A DNA stretch of 9,985 nt, taken from Candidatus Latescibacterota bacterium. GTDB taxonomy: Bacteria; Latescibacterota; UBA2968; UBA8231. A program made the translations under genes and the position numbers. The stretch lies in contig DPVW01000077.1 in NCBI GenBank assembly GCA_003529325.1, forward strand, positions 1 through 9,985, written 5' to 3'. The notes below the pieces were generated by a model that searched no databases, was not told the origin of the DNA, and saw nothing but the letters and a program-made list of their open reading frames with translations. Positions within the stretch are counted from its first letter, which is position 1, and each line of letters opens with the position of its first letter. Shown piece after piece: positions 1 through 6,590 of the stretch.

Positions 1-45
1 GCGTGGGACAAGGTGATGAATCTCGATCGCTTCGACCTTGCCTGA
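1..45 (+). CDS. C-terminal end of an unidentified protein (possibly Gfo/Idh/MocA oxidoreductase)
   Basis: The window opens inside a plus-strand reading frame that ends at a TGA at 43-45. The visible 14 residues read AWDKVMNLDRFDLA. A tail of the form 'xWdxvmxSxxxxL' is common at the end of Gfo/Idh/MocA-type dehydrogenases, which would fit the catabolic genes next door, but 14 residues are too few to assign a family. The gene is followed after 23 bases by a strong hairpin terminator. The reading frame is inferred from its position just before that terminator and from the sense of the codons. Confidence 0.4.
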   Translation, partial: AWDKVMNLDRFDLA

Positions 46-68
46 TCGAGCAGTAGCTGAGTGATTAC

Positions 69-108
69 GAAAAGGAGGGGGCCGCCGAGAGGTGGTCCCC
101 TCCTTTTC
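69..108. terminator. Bidirectional hairpin terminator between convergent genes
   Basis: Positions 69-86 pair with 91-108 to give an 18-bp stem with only two G-U wobbles (81:96 and 84:93 in the plus-strand transcript) around a GAGA (GNRA) tetraloop at 87-90. The outer arms are GAAAAGGAGGGG and CCCCTCCTTTTC, so a T-rich tail follows the G/C-rich stem on either strand. It lies between the plus-strand gene ending at 45 and the minus-strand amidase ending at 107. The amidase stop codon (107-109) is inside the right arm. Folding and position are seen directly; termination activity is inferred. Confidence 0.85.
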
Positions 109-1030
109 ATCCCGCTATGGCGCCGTGCGGCAGTACCGCATGCACGCCGCGGGTGCCGTTGACGATCTGTGTGATCCGCAGGTCGACGACCAGGCTTGCC
201 AGGGCCAGGGCCTCTTTGCGTCCAAGGTTGTGCTGTTCGACCATCAGATCGAGCATACCGCTGAGTGCGAGGTGCGTGGCATTGTTCAGATCAGCGTCCA
301 GTCCGAAGGTCAGCCACCCCTCCGCGGTCCAGGCTCGCGGCGTTGACAGGCTGATGTCGTGTAGCTGAAAGGTCAGATCGACACGTTCCATCGGACATTC
401 GATGGCCACGCCCGATACCTCGCCATCCCCTTGTACAGCGTGCCCATCGCCAACCGAGAACAGGCCCCCCGCCACGGCGATGGGTAACAGGAGCCGGGTG
501 CCGGCGATCAGCTCCTTGCAGTCCAGATTGCCGCCGCACTGGCGTGGCGGTCCCGTTCCGTGATCACCGGGTTCATCAGGCGGCATGCCCATGACACCCA
601 TGAAGGGTTGCAGCGCCAGTCTGTGCCCCTCGTTGTCCACACCGATCATCTTCTCGGCATCGAGCTGCCACAGGTACGGCAGCCACCCTTGTTCGTCGAT
701 TCCCAATTCATCGTGCTGTCCCGCACCACTCCAACCCCAGGTGCCTGTTATGATCTGATCAATCCCGATCTCGAGGGTCATGCCGGGCTGGGCGCCGTTG
801 ATGGCGACAGGGCCGCACAGGCAATGGCCGTCGTCCTTGCCCTTGATACGTGGCTCGATATATCTGTCAGACTTCGCCCCGGCTTGAGAGGGGGGCTCCA
901 GAGACCAACCCGCCTCCAGTGTTCTGAAAGACACAGTATCGCCTGAGTCGATCGCCAGGATGGAAGGTAGGCTCTTTGAAAAGTGTCCGTGGACAGTGCT
1001 GCGCTCTGGTTCGATGGTATGCTTCGCCAT
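107..1030 (-). CDS. Acetamidase/formamidase family protein (FmdA/AmdA)
   Basis: This is a 307-residue protein of the acetamidase/formamidase family, cytosolic enzymes that hydrolyse short amides such as formamide or acetamide to ammonia and the acid. Family signatures are visible in order: GPVAINGAQPGMTLEI at about 73-88, a PFMGVMGMPP loop at about 142-151, GGNLDCKEL at about 166-174, and the very characteristic GDGHAVQGDGEVSG at about 194-207. Length is normal for the family. I chose the ATG at 1030 (MAKHTIEP) rather than the one at 1069 because an AGGAGA ribosome site (1035-1040) sits 4 bases upstream. It is the last gene of an operon with the lipoprotein (gap of 29 bases) and ends in the hairpin at 69-108. 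The true substrate is unknown; many members of this family act on uncharacterised amides. Confidence 0.92.
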   Translation of the reverse strand: MAKHTIEPERSTVHGHFSKSLPSILAIDSGDTVSFRTLEAGWSLEPPSQAGAKSDRYIEPRIKGKDDGHCLCGPVAINGAQPGMTLEIGIDQIITGTWGWSGAGQHDELGIDEQGWLPYLWQLDAEKMIGVDNEGHRLALQPFMGVMGMPPDEPGDHGTGPPRQCGGNLDCKELIAGTRLLLPIAVAGGLFSVGDGHAVQGDGEVSGVAIECPMERVDLTFQLHDISLSTPRAWTAEGWLTFGLDADLNNATHLALSGMLDLMVEQHNLGRKEALALASLVVDLRITQIVNGTRGVHAVLPHGAIAG

Positions 1031-1059
1031 TTGATCTCCTCTCTCTATCTCCGTGCCGG

Positions 1060-1509
1060 TCAGCGCCATGTCGGTTGACTGACGGGGCGCAGGGGCAGCA
1101 CGATGCGGAATCGCGGCTGGCCATCCTCATCGAGGCGGAAACGGCCACCCAGACTGGGGCCCTCTCCCTGGCCACCGAAGAACTTCATGCTGCGCTCGAC
1201 AACAATGCCTGCGCTACGTGTTTCTCCCGTGTACACCCAGCGGCCGCCGCTGAGTACGGGTTGGGGATTGTAGGACACTTCCAACTCCACCCGCAGTTGG
1301 GCGCCCTCCTGCAACTCATATGTGGCGACAGCGGACGTCTTCTGGCCATCGCGCTTGCCCGCGATTGTATAATCGTTCACCACGACGGCGGTCCAGTTGC
1401 CGTCGATCCATGTCTCGACGGCGGGTTCATCGGAGCCACCGCAGGCTTGGAACCAGACAACCACCGTCACGAGTGACAAAACCCGGGAGGTACTCAACTG
1501 CGCCATCAT
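1060..1509 (-). CDS. Putative lipoprotein of unknown function
   Basis: The protein is 149 residues from the ATG at 1509. Residues 1-22 form a signal segment (one Arg at 9, then LSLVTVVVWF) followed by QAC-GGSDEP. Cys23 is therefore the likely lipidated residue, although the lipobox (FQAC) is not a perfect match. The mature part is rich in alternating polar/hydrophobic stretches with Trp and Tyr, such as GNWTAVVVNDY, TYELQEGAQLRVELEVSYN and RFRIVLPL, suggesting a small beta-barrel or sandwich on the cell surface or in the periplasm. I recognise no named family. An AGGAGG lies 15 bases upstream of this ATG; a second in-frame ATG at 1533 would add MRRGGRLQ in front. No stop codon separates this frame from the permease remnant upstream (frame open to 1857), so a fused read-through product is formally possible. 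Its context, between a hydrolase and an amidase, suggests a role in the same catabolic unit. Confidence 0.7.
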   Translation of the reverse strand: MMAQLSTSRVLSLVTVVVWFQACGGSDEPAVETWIDGNWTAVVVNDYTIAGKRDGQKTSAVATYELQEGAQLRVELEVSYNPQPVLSGGRWVYTGETRSAGIVVERSMKFFGGQGEGPSLGGRFRLDEDGQPRFRIVLPLRPVSQPTWR

Positions 1510-1569
1510 CTGGAGTCTGCCGCCCCTCCTCATTTCGGTGCTGAAGAGATGCCACGCGCGGCGGCCAAT

Positions 1570-2042
1570 AGTGCACGATAGGCAGGCACCGATCAAGTGG
1601 CGCAAAGCAATACGCGCAGACGGCGAGATGGGATAAGCAAGTACCAGGCGTAGCGTGCCTCGTTCAGCTTCACCCGCAATGCCATCGTAGGCGAGCACGA
1701 TGCAAAGGAAGGACAACACGAGGCGCAGCAATAAAGTCGACCTGTGCGAGTGTGAAGAGCAGATCGTCGTCGGCGGACCGGCCAAGAGACCGGGCGCCAA
1801 TGACGTATTCGTTGACACGCACGTCCCAGGACTGGCCTGCAGCCCGGATAATGCCACGGCAGAGAATCTGCACCGGCTGCGGTGGGAACGATGACATTCG
1901 GCTCGAGATCCTCGAAAACACGCGTCTCTGTCCTCCGCTCGTGTTCTTGGCTGACGACGCGTTCGTACTGGCGCATGTTGCGGGTGTAATCGAAGCTGCC
2001 CATGGTGGTCGTGAGGATGAACTCCTCGGGAGGTCGATTCAT
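1570..2042 (-). pseudogene. Remnant of a NosY-like ABC-2 transporter permease (two frameshifts, both ends missing)
   Basis: Three overlapping minus-strand frames together spell the middle of an ABC-2 family permease. Frame 1 (2042 to about 1893) gives the soluble segment FDYTRNMRQYERVVSQEHER through EPNVIVP. Frame 2 (about 1893-1740) gives PPQPVQILCRGIIRAAGQSW and ends DLLFTLAQVDFI. Frame 3 (about 1735-1570) gives the membrane segment LRLVLSFLCIVLAYDGIAGE, then AERGTLRLVLAYPISPSARI. The last part, '(D)GIAGExERGTLRLxLxxPIS', is the hallmark of this permease group. The first transmembrane helix is missing at the 5' end and the remaining helices are missing at the 3' end. The remnant starts 4 bases after the hydrolase stop and runs in frame into the lipoprotein. 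Known members work as membrane subunits with an ATPase; this copy cannot make a complete one. The left boundary is approximate. Confidence 0.75.
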
Positions 2043-2046
2043 GACG

Positions 2047-3150
2047 TTACTCGATCGATGCGAGGCGGCCGTCCCAACCGCCGAGTGGATCGCCGCCGTG
2101 CTTGAGCCATCGATCCATCCAGCTCAATGCGGCCTCCTGGGAAATGTCCGGAATAAAGTGGCCGTCACCGAAGGTGAGAAATGCATGGGCGGATTCGTTC
2201 TCGAGCAGGCGATAGAGGTCGTGAATCTCCAGGTGCATGAGGGTGCGATGTTTCTGCGACAGTGGATCTCCGTCATTCAGGGCGAATCGATCCAGCAATG
2301 GCCGAGGCGCGATCAAGGCCAACATCTCGTGGAAGTCGCACTGAACTGTTTCGCCAGCGAGAAATTGTTCTCGCAACTGCGGGAAGTAGATGTACCAATA
2401 ATCGCGTGACCAGTGCAGGGGTTCTGGATTCTCGCGGAAGGATCCTGCCGTGCAACTTGGCGCGGCACATCTGATACGGTCATCGTATGCCGCCAGCCAG
2501 ATGCTGCCCTGGCCACCGAGGGAATGACCCGTTACCCCGAGCCGATCTGCATCGACATCATCTCTGGCAGCCAGGATGTCCGTGGCGATGACGCTGTCGT
2601 ATACGTATTTGCCGACAGCCGACCAATCTGGATGCTTGCGATAGAATGCGGCCGTCTCGTACGGGCCTTCGTCAGGCACTCTCGCAGCACAGCAGAAGTG
2701 TTCGGGGGAGATGGTGACATATCCTCGGCGCACGAGTTGGCGCGCGAAGTCCTTGCCTTCTACCTCCCCCGCGTCCCCGTGTGGATTGCCAGGCTCCGGT
2801 GGCAATCCAAGGGTGCGGCGGGCGCCCCAATTTGACGTGCCGTGCAGGCAGACGACTGCAGGAAATCCCGACTCGGGTGGCGTCTCGTGTGGAATGCCGA
2901 TATACGCGTGGGCCCGTTCGTCCTGCTCGACCTGGTAGCTGACGTATTGAATGGTGAAACCACCGCCATCCCACTCACGTTCGACGCTGAGATCAGGACT
3001 CGTCGGTGGTTCTGGCGCTGCTTGGGCGCGGATCAGTGAGAGAAATCGTCGCCTGATGGCACCACACTTTTCATTCCATGCATCGACCGAGTCGATCCCC
3101 TCGAGCAGATCGTCCCAGCTGGTCGTGATCGGTGTGGGATTCCATTGCAT
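2047..3150 (-). CDS. Alpha/beta hydrolase, acetylxylan-esterase / dienelactone-hydrolase-like
   Basis: This is a 367-residue alpha/beta-hydrolase. The oxyanion-hole motif CLHGTSN is at about 101-107. The nucleophile elbow GHSLGGQGS puts the catalytic serine at 210. A candidate acid lies in LNDGDPL (D293/D295), and the catalytic histidine is H331 in GDGHFIP. The N-terminal 60 residues (SWDDLLEG...RRRFLSLI) form a helical leader typical of the large esterase-like members often found in carbohydrate- or ester-degrading clusters of environmental bacteria. No signal peptide is visible, so it is probably cytosolic. The start at 3150 has a GGAGG 12 bases upstream, a rather long spacing. It is the first gene of the minus-strand operon that ends with the amidase. 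Two inverted repeats lie in its leader. Substrate is not predictable from sequence; an ester or amide is inferred from the neighbours. Confidence 0.9.
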   Translation of the reverse strand: MQWNPTPITTSWDDLLEGIDSVDAWNEKCGAIRRRFLSLIRAQAAPEPPTSPDLSVEREWDGGGFTIQYVSYQVEQDERAHAYIGIPHETPPESGFPAVVCLHGTSNWGARRTLGLPPEPGNPHGDAGEVEGKDFARQLVRRGYVTISPEHFCCAARVPDEGPYETAAFYRKHPDWSAVGKYVYDSVIATDILAARDDVDADRLGVTGHSLGGQGSIWLAAYDDRIRCAAPSCTAGSFRENPEPLHWSRDYWYIYFPQLREQFLAGETVQCDFHEMLALIAPRPLLDRFALNDGDPLSQKHRTLMHLEIHDLYRLLENESAHAFLTFGDGHFIPDISQEAALSWMDRWLKHGGDPLGGWDGRLASIE

Positions 3151-3180
3151 GAGCTGAGCTTGCCTCCGGAAGTTGGGGTA

Positions 3181-3195
3181 TCTGTCGCCGACAGA
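3181..3195. promoter_or_regulatory. 15-bp perfect inverted repeat, possible operator in the hydrolase leader
   Basis: TCTGTCG-C-CGACAGA has 7-bp arms around a single central base. It ends 31 bases upstream of the hydrolase start codon and 25 bases from the AT-rich candidate promoter at about 3220-3238. Size and symmetry fit a dimeric repressor site covering the transcript start. The repeat is seen; its function is inferred. No regulator gene lies beside it. Confidence 0.35.
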
Positions 3196-3219
3196 GTGCT
3201 AGCCCATCGGCCGGTGTTA

Positions 3220-3238
3220 CATATCTATAAAAGATATG
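3220..3238. promoter_or_regulatory. AT-rich inverted repeat overlapping a possible minus-strand promoter
   Basis: CATATCT-ATAAA-AGATATG is a perfect 7-bp inverted repeat with a 5-base spacer in an otherwise GC-rich leader. Read on the minus strand it contains TTTATAGATAT, which could supply a -10 hexamer (TATAGA or TAGATA) for the hydrolase operon, but there is no good -35 at the right distance. It may be a promoter overlapped by an operator, or only an AT-rich element. Confidence 0.35.
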
Positions 3239-3443
3239 GACGGCGAAATATGACGGGTGCTTGCGTCACTGATTCTGCACGCTTCTCCTGACGATGTACG
3301 CCGACGCCGTCGATCTACGTCCCTTTCGACCGCGACTGTGCCGGTTATCAGTTTCAAGCCTATAGTGTCGTTGACACAGTGGCGTCCTGTTTCTCCGGCT
3401 GCGCGGCGGAAAGTGCAACAGGGCTGCTAGGTCGGGTTGACGA

Positions 3444-3767
3444 TCAATCTAGCCAATCCTCGGATATGTCAACCGGTTCAGGCTGGTCCACGGAACTGTG
3501 GTGGATGATGACCTTGAGCTTGCCACCGCGTCCTTTACGTAGAGATCATACGCCGTATGAGAGCTTATGTGGCTCTTGCACCTCGATGAGACGGCCCTGG
3601 GAATTGTAGGTCTCACTTCGCGTCAGTGGCCCGTTGGCACAGACTTCCTCCAGGTGGAAGTACTTCTCAAAGAGCACCACCGATCCGTCGCTGTCACAGA
3701 CCACGCTTCCCGTGTCGTCGGGGCGTGCAGCACCAACTGAGGACAGGGCAGGCTCCCACGATCCTTC
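3444..3767 (-). pseudogene. Frame-broken remnant of an unidentified protein
   Basis: On the minus strand a frame opens after a TAA at 3768-3770 and reads VVCDSDGSVVLFEKYFHLEE, then CANGPLTRSETYNSQGRLIE, up to a TGA at 3546-3548. The sense then continues in a second frame (YDLYVKDA, about 3550-3525) and a third (GGKLKVIIHHSS to EPVDISEDWLD) that stops at 3444. Smooth continuation across the joins and codon choice like the neighbours suggest one former gene. There is no ATG; a GTG at 3704 is the only candidate start, and the 5' end probably is lost. 'SETYNSQGRLIEV' resembles an RHS/YD-type repeat unit, but one unit is not enough to name the family. It is divergent from the ankyrin gene. Confidence 0.45.
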
Positions 3768-3821
3768 TTATAATGACGCCTATGTCTATTTCCACTGATC
3801 CTCTCAATTTCAAGTTCTGCG

Positions 3822-4519
3822 TTGTGCGTTGCGCTGTTCACGTGCATGGCATCGGGTGCCCAAGCACCCACACCGGAAGTGGGCATCATCCTCAGCCCAC
3901 ACGTGTTCTGGCAATCGATTCGATGGCCGGGAGCGGCGTGGACCCGGGCGGCCGCCGTCGATGATCTCAGCGGCCTGCCTCGTTTCACCGTGGTCGAGCC
4001 AGGGCGTCGCAATGTCTGGATCTATCCTCTGCTGTCGTTCACCTATCGTGCGACGGGCTTCCCCGAAGCGCTTGATGCCAATCCGGCCCTGGCGCACCGT
4101 CGCAAAGAGCAGCGCACGCCGCTGCCTCTGGCAGCTCGCTTCGATCGTGCCGATGCGATCAATGTCCTCGCCGACCATGGCGCCAACCTGGCTGATCTGG
4201 GACCAGGACAGACGCCCCTGCATGAGGCGGTTCAGGTGGGAGCACTGGCGGCTGCACGCCGACTGCTCGAGCGCGGGGCGGACCCCGATATCCGCAAATC
4301 GGCGATTCAACCCCCCTGCACCACGCCATCTGGTCGCAGACAGACCGCCAGTGCACGGAGCAACAGGTGCTTGTCGTCATCGACTTGCTCGCCGAATTCG
4401 GTGCTGATATGAGCGCCGTACATCGCGGTGTCGGCACGCCCCTCGACTACGCCCTGAACGTCGCCCCCAAAGAGACCGTAGCCAGCTTACGCCGGCACGG
4501 GGGGCGCACCTCTCAATGA
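3822..4519 (+). pseudogene. Exported ankyrin-repeat protein, interrupted by a one-base frameshift
   Basis: The frame from about 3777 carries a hydrophobic export segment (LILSISSSALCVALFTCMAS then GAQA), so the mature protein probably starts near APTPEVGI. After about 65 residues come ankyrin repeats: ALDANPALAHRRKEQRTPLP, then LAARFDRADAINVLADHGAN, then QTPLHEAVQVGALAAARRLL with ERGADPDIRK. The frame then fails at about 4300. One base later the sense resumes as GDSTPLHHAIW, IDLLAEFGADMS and GTPLDYAL, ending RTSQ at 4517-4519. One base is missing at 4300/4301, or one C is missing from the C6 run at 4311-4316. The start is unclear: 3822 is a TTG without a ribosome site, and the ATGs at 3773 and 3782 are in a different frame, so a second indel near the start is possible. 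The ankyrin fold mediates protein-protein contact. The stop overlaps a downstream ATG (ATGA at 4516-4519), and the gene heads a cluster with a membrane protein and FKBP. It may be intact in the organism if the frameshift is a sequence error. Confidence 0.75.
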
Positions 4520-4539
4520 CAACTGCCAGTGGAGACGCC

Positions 4540-4749
4540 ATGACGATCGCCATTGAAGAGACGTACATCACCGATGTCGACGGCACGCGACGCCGCAACT
4601 ATTACGCTCTGTTCATGTGGGCGATATCCGGCATTCTCATGTGGTGGCAGATGCCGAAGGTGCGCATGTGGGGAGGTGTGACACTGCTGTTCAGCCTGGG
4701 CATCGCCAGCGTTCTCGGGTACGCCATGTATGCCGTGTTCACGAATTGA
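4540..4749 (+). CDS. Small two-helix membrane protein of unknown function
   Basis: This is a 69-residue protein. A charged N-terminus (about 1-19, ending GTRRRN) is followed by two hydrophobic segments: about 20-37 (YYALFMWAISGILMWWQM) and about 44-67 (WGGVTLLFSLGIASVLGYAM to AVF), with PKVR between them. The RRR before helix 1 suggests a cytoplasmic N-terminus and an in-out-in hairpin. I chose the ATG at 4540 because GGAGA (4531-4535) lies 4 bases upstream; an ATG at 4516, overlapping the ankyrin stop as ATGA, would add 8 residues and allow translational coupling. FKBP follows 13 bases after its stop. I recognise no family. Co-transcription with an exported ankyrin protein and an envelope prolyl isomerase suggests a membrane role. 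Confidence 0.7.
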   Translation: MTIAIEETYITDVDGTRRRNYYALFMWAISGILMWWQMPKVRMWGGVTLLFSLGIASVLGYAMYAVFTN

Positions 4750-4762
4750 CGGGAGGTCTGTT

Positions 4763-5218
4763 ATGAGAGGGGTCCCCATTCTGACGGGTGCGCTGTTACT
4801 GTGGGTCCTGGCGGCCTGCAGTGATCCTTGTCAGTCACCGGAAAATGAAGCGATCCTTGCCGCTGCCGCGGCCGAAGAAGGAGCGATCCGCACCGACTCC
4901 GGACTCGTATTTCGCCTGTTGCGGCCAGGGACGGGTCCGATGCCGGTCGTCTCGAATCGAGTTCAGGTGCACTACATCGGACGATTTGTGGATGGCACCG
5001 AGTTTGACAATTCGTACAAACGCAGTGGCCCCTCTTCGTTTCCGCTGGATAGAGTGATTCCCGGATGGATCGAAGGGCTGCAGATGTTGAAAGGGGGCGG
5101 CAAGGTAAAGCTGACAGTTCCAGCCGCACTGGCCTACGGCAAGGAGGGCAAGGAGGATTCGATTCCGCCCTGTACCGTGTTGGTTTTTGAAGTCGAACTG
5201 TTGGGGATCTACGACTGA
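4763..5218 (+). CDS. FKBP-type peptidyl-prolyl cis-trans isomerase, lipoprotein
   Basis: The protein has 151 residues. A lipoprotein signal (MRGVPILTGALLLWVLAAC) puts the lipidated cysteine at 19, so the enzyme is anchored in the envelope and should catalyse proline isomerisation during folding of exported proteins. A short Ala/Glu helix (about 27-40) links to a single FKBP domain (about 45-150). Active-site residues of the family are visible: Y71 in VHYIG, F81 and D82 in TEFDNS, F93, V98-I99 in RVIPGW, W102, Y125 in LAYG and F142 in LVFEVELL. IPPCTVLVFEVELL has Cys where Asn or Ser is usual. The start is fixed by GGGAGG 6 bases before the ATG at 4763; an upstream in-frame start at 4730 would spoil the signal peptide. 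It is third in the ankyrin/membrane protein cluster and converges on the dioxygenase gene with 27 bases between stops. Confidence 0.95.
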   Translation: MRGVPILTGALLLWVLAACSDPCQSPENEAILAAAAAEEGAIRTDSGLVFRLLRPGTGPMPVVSNRVQVHYIGRFVDGTEFDNSYKRSGPSSFPLDRVIPGWIEGLQMLKGGGKVKLTVPAALAYGKEGKEDSIPPCTVLVFEVELLGIYD

Positions 5219-5245
5219 AGGTCGCCAACAGCGCATGACAGCCGT

Positions 5246-6466
5246 TCATCGTCGCTCCGTCCACCTCTCGACAAAGTTGTCAACCGTCAGCCAGGATGGC
5301 ACTTCGTCGAAGTGGTAGCGCGTGGGCCCGCCCTGAAAGCCTGGCGCCTTGTCCTCTCGGTCGCCCTGCATGCTTTCGTCCACCCAGCGAAAACGATCCC
5401 ACAACACCTCCGCCTCTTCGGCCGAGAAATGATCTGCAAGTCCCTGTCCCCACTGCAGGGTCATGGGGTGGACGCCAGTAGCATTGCTGCGATCGAGGTC
5501 CGATAAGCTGTCAAAGTCGGGCCGCTTGAGGTCGTGGATCCGTTTGGCGGACTTGCTCAGGAAGATCGTCGATTGACGCTTGGCCATGGCACCGCTGCCT
5601 GGGTGTAGGGCTTCGAGGGCGGTGTGGTAAGCGGAAATGTCGGCTTTGAGAACGGCGCGCAGAGCCTTCTCGGTACGTGCCAACGTCTGTTCACTCCGTT
5701 GCTGCCAATTCTCGAAGGTGTCCCGCCCTCCTGGTGACAGATGTTCGAGATACCGCAGGTCCGGGTAGTGGGTGAACATGGAAAAGCCACCGTGGATCGT
5801 GCGACGCATGCGGGTGCTGTAGTTGCTACCCCAGTGTAGAATGGGCAGGATGTAGGCGACACCATCACCGGCCTGCAGGTGTGTCTGGATAGCGCCCGTC
5901 ACCGGTGCCTGTGCATCCTGGCGCAGCTGTTCGTTTTCTTCACCCGAGCAAGTTCGGACATGGCTGCCAGGCACCACCCACAAGACGTCGTCGTCGTAGA
6001 GGGCAAGATTCCACTGTACATAACGGGGACCGTTGTCGAGGATGTCCTCGGCATATCCCATAACGGATGAGCTATGTGCTGGGGAAAAGTCCCGGTGCCA
6101 GCGAGCCGGCCCGTGATCGCGCGTCGGATTGCACATCAGCATCATCTCCGTCAAGGCGGCATCTCTGACACCGAGCAGTTCGCTGCTCACGCCCTGCGTG
6201 TTTTCGTGTAACCAGATCTCGATCGTGCTGGCCGTGGCGGAGTCGATCTGCTCTGCCAGGCCGGTCAGGTTCAGCCGTGGCTGCGCACTCTTCTCCCAGG
6301 CGCCGCCAGGTGGGTCGTCGGCCTGCCGCTGGCGCGACCAGATCGCACGCTGGCGATCGACCATGATCTCATAACTCTGGCGCAGTTGTTCCAGTTGATC
6401 CGGGGGGATCACCTGGTGTAGCAGGATGTATCCCTGTTCGAGGAATTGCTGTCGATTCACGTCCAC
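5246..6466 (-). CDS. Phytanoyl-CoA dioxygenase (PhyH) family Fe(II)/2-oxoglutarate oxygenase
   Basis: The protein has 406 residues from the GTG at 6466. This family hydroxylates an organic substrate using iron(II), oxygen and 2-oxoglutarate. The iron-binding triad is complete: H124 and D126 in RWHRDF and H211 in ILHWGSN. An Arg cluster 8-11 residues later (STRMRRTIH, R219-R222) can bind the 2-oxoglutarate carboxylate. The opening FLEQGYILLHQVIPPDQLEQ is the usual PhyH N-terminus, and VQWNLALYDDDVLWVVPGSH is the central strand pair. Compared with phytanoyl-CoA hydroxylases (about 300-340 residues) it has about 100 extra C-terminal residues, so it belongs to the environmental PhyH group of unknown substrate. 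The GTG at 6466 has AGGAG 7 bases upstream; a longer frame from 6532 lacks a good ribosome site. It stands alone, divergent from the small lipoprotein frame. Confidence 0.93.
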   Translation of the reverse strand: MDVNRQQFLEQGYILLHQVIPPDQLEQLRQSYEIMVDRQRAIWSRQRQADDPPGGAWEKSAQPRLNLTGLAEQIDSATASTIEIWLHENTQGVSSELLGVRDAALTEMMLMCNPTRDHGPARWHRDFSPAHSSSVMGYAEDILDNGPRYVQWNLALYDDDVLWVVPGSHVRTCSGEENEQLRQDAQAPVTGAIQTHLQAGDGVAYILPILHWGSNYSTRMRRTIHGGFSMFTHYPDLRYLEHLSPGGRDTFENWQQRSEQTLARTEKALRAVLKADISAYHTALEALHPGSGAMAKRQSTIFLSKSAKRIHDLKRPDFDSLSDLDRSNATGVHPMTLQWGQGLADHFSAEEAEVLWDRFRWVDESMQGDREDKAPGFQGGPTRYHFDEVPSWLTVDNFVERWTERR

Positions 6467-6590
6467 GAGACCTCTCCTCTCCGGGTGGTCAAATCGAGTT
6501 GCAGAATACCCACCGGGCCGGTTAACGTACATAAGGGTGACCGTTGGTTAAACGGCGAGTTCGGGTAGCCTGGAGAAGGGTAACACAACC
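6467..6590. promoter_or_regulatory. Divergent intergenic region between dioxygenase and small lipoprotein frame
   Basis: This 124-base gap must hold the dioxygenase promoter (minus strand) and, if the opposite small ORF is real, its promoter too. Two similar motifs, CCGGTTAACG (about 6519-6528) and TTGGTTAAACGG (about 6544-6555), lie 25 bases apart; the second is part of a CCGTT/AACGG inverted repeat at 6541-6555. No clear -35/-10 pair is visible on either strand. The repeated GGTTAA motif could be a regulator site, but that is only an inference. Confidence 0.25.

Larger units (their letters stand above)
3151..3443. other. Non-coding leader upstream of the hydrolase operon
   Basis: I find no convincing reading frame in these 293 bases on either strand. 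The part nearest the hydrolase carries two short perfect inverted repeats (listed separately) and an AT-rich patch at about 3216-3240 that stands out from the GC-rich surroundings and is the best place for a minus-strand promoter. A TTGACA at 3371-3376 has no matching -10 at the usual distance on the plus strand, so I do not call it a promoter. Confidence 0.5.

Noticed and set aside
976..1476. Plus-strand ORF across the amidase/lipoprotein junction
   Set aside because: It is antisense to two coding frames that are supported by motifs and a ribosome site.
3371..3399. TTGACA as a plus-strand promoter
   Set aside because: No -10-like hexamer at 16-18 bases and no plus-strand gene directly downstream.
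3769..3774. TATAAT as a -10 box for the ankyrin gene
   Set aside because: The match is perfect, but there is no -35-like sequence at the proper distance and the gene start itself is uncertain, so I did not call a promoter.
3810..4310. Minus-strand ORF of 166 codons across the ankyrin gene
   Set aside because: It has no recognisable features, while the plus strand carries clear ankyrin repeats in the same stretch.
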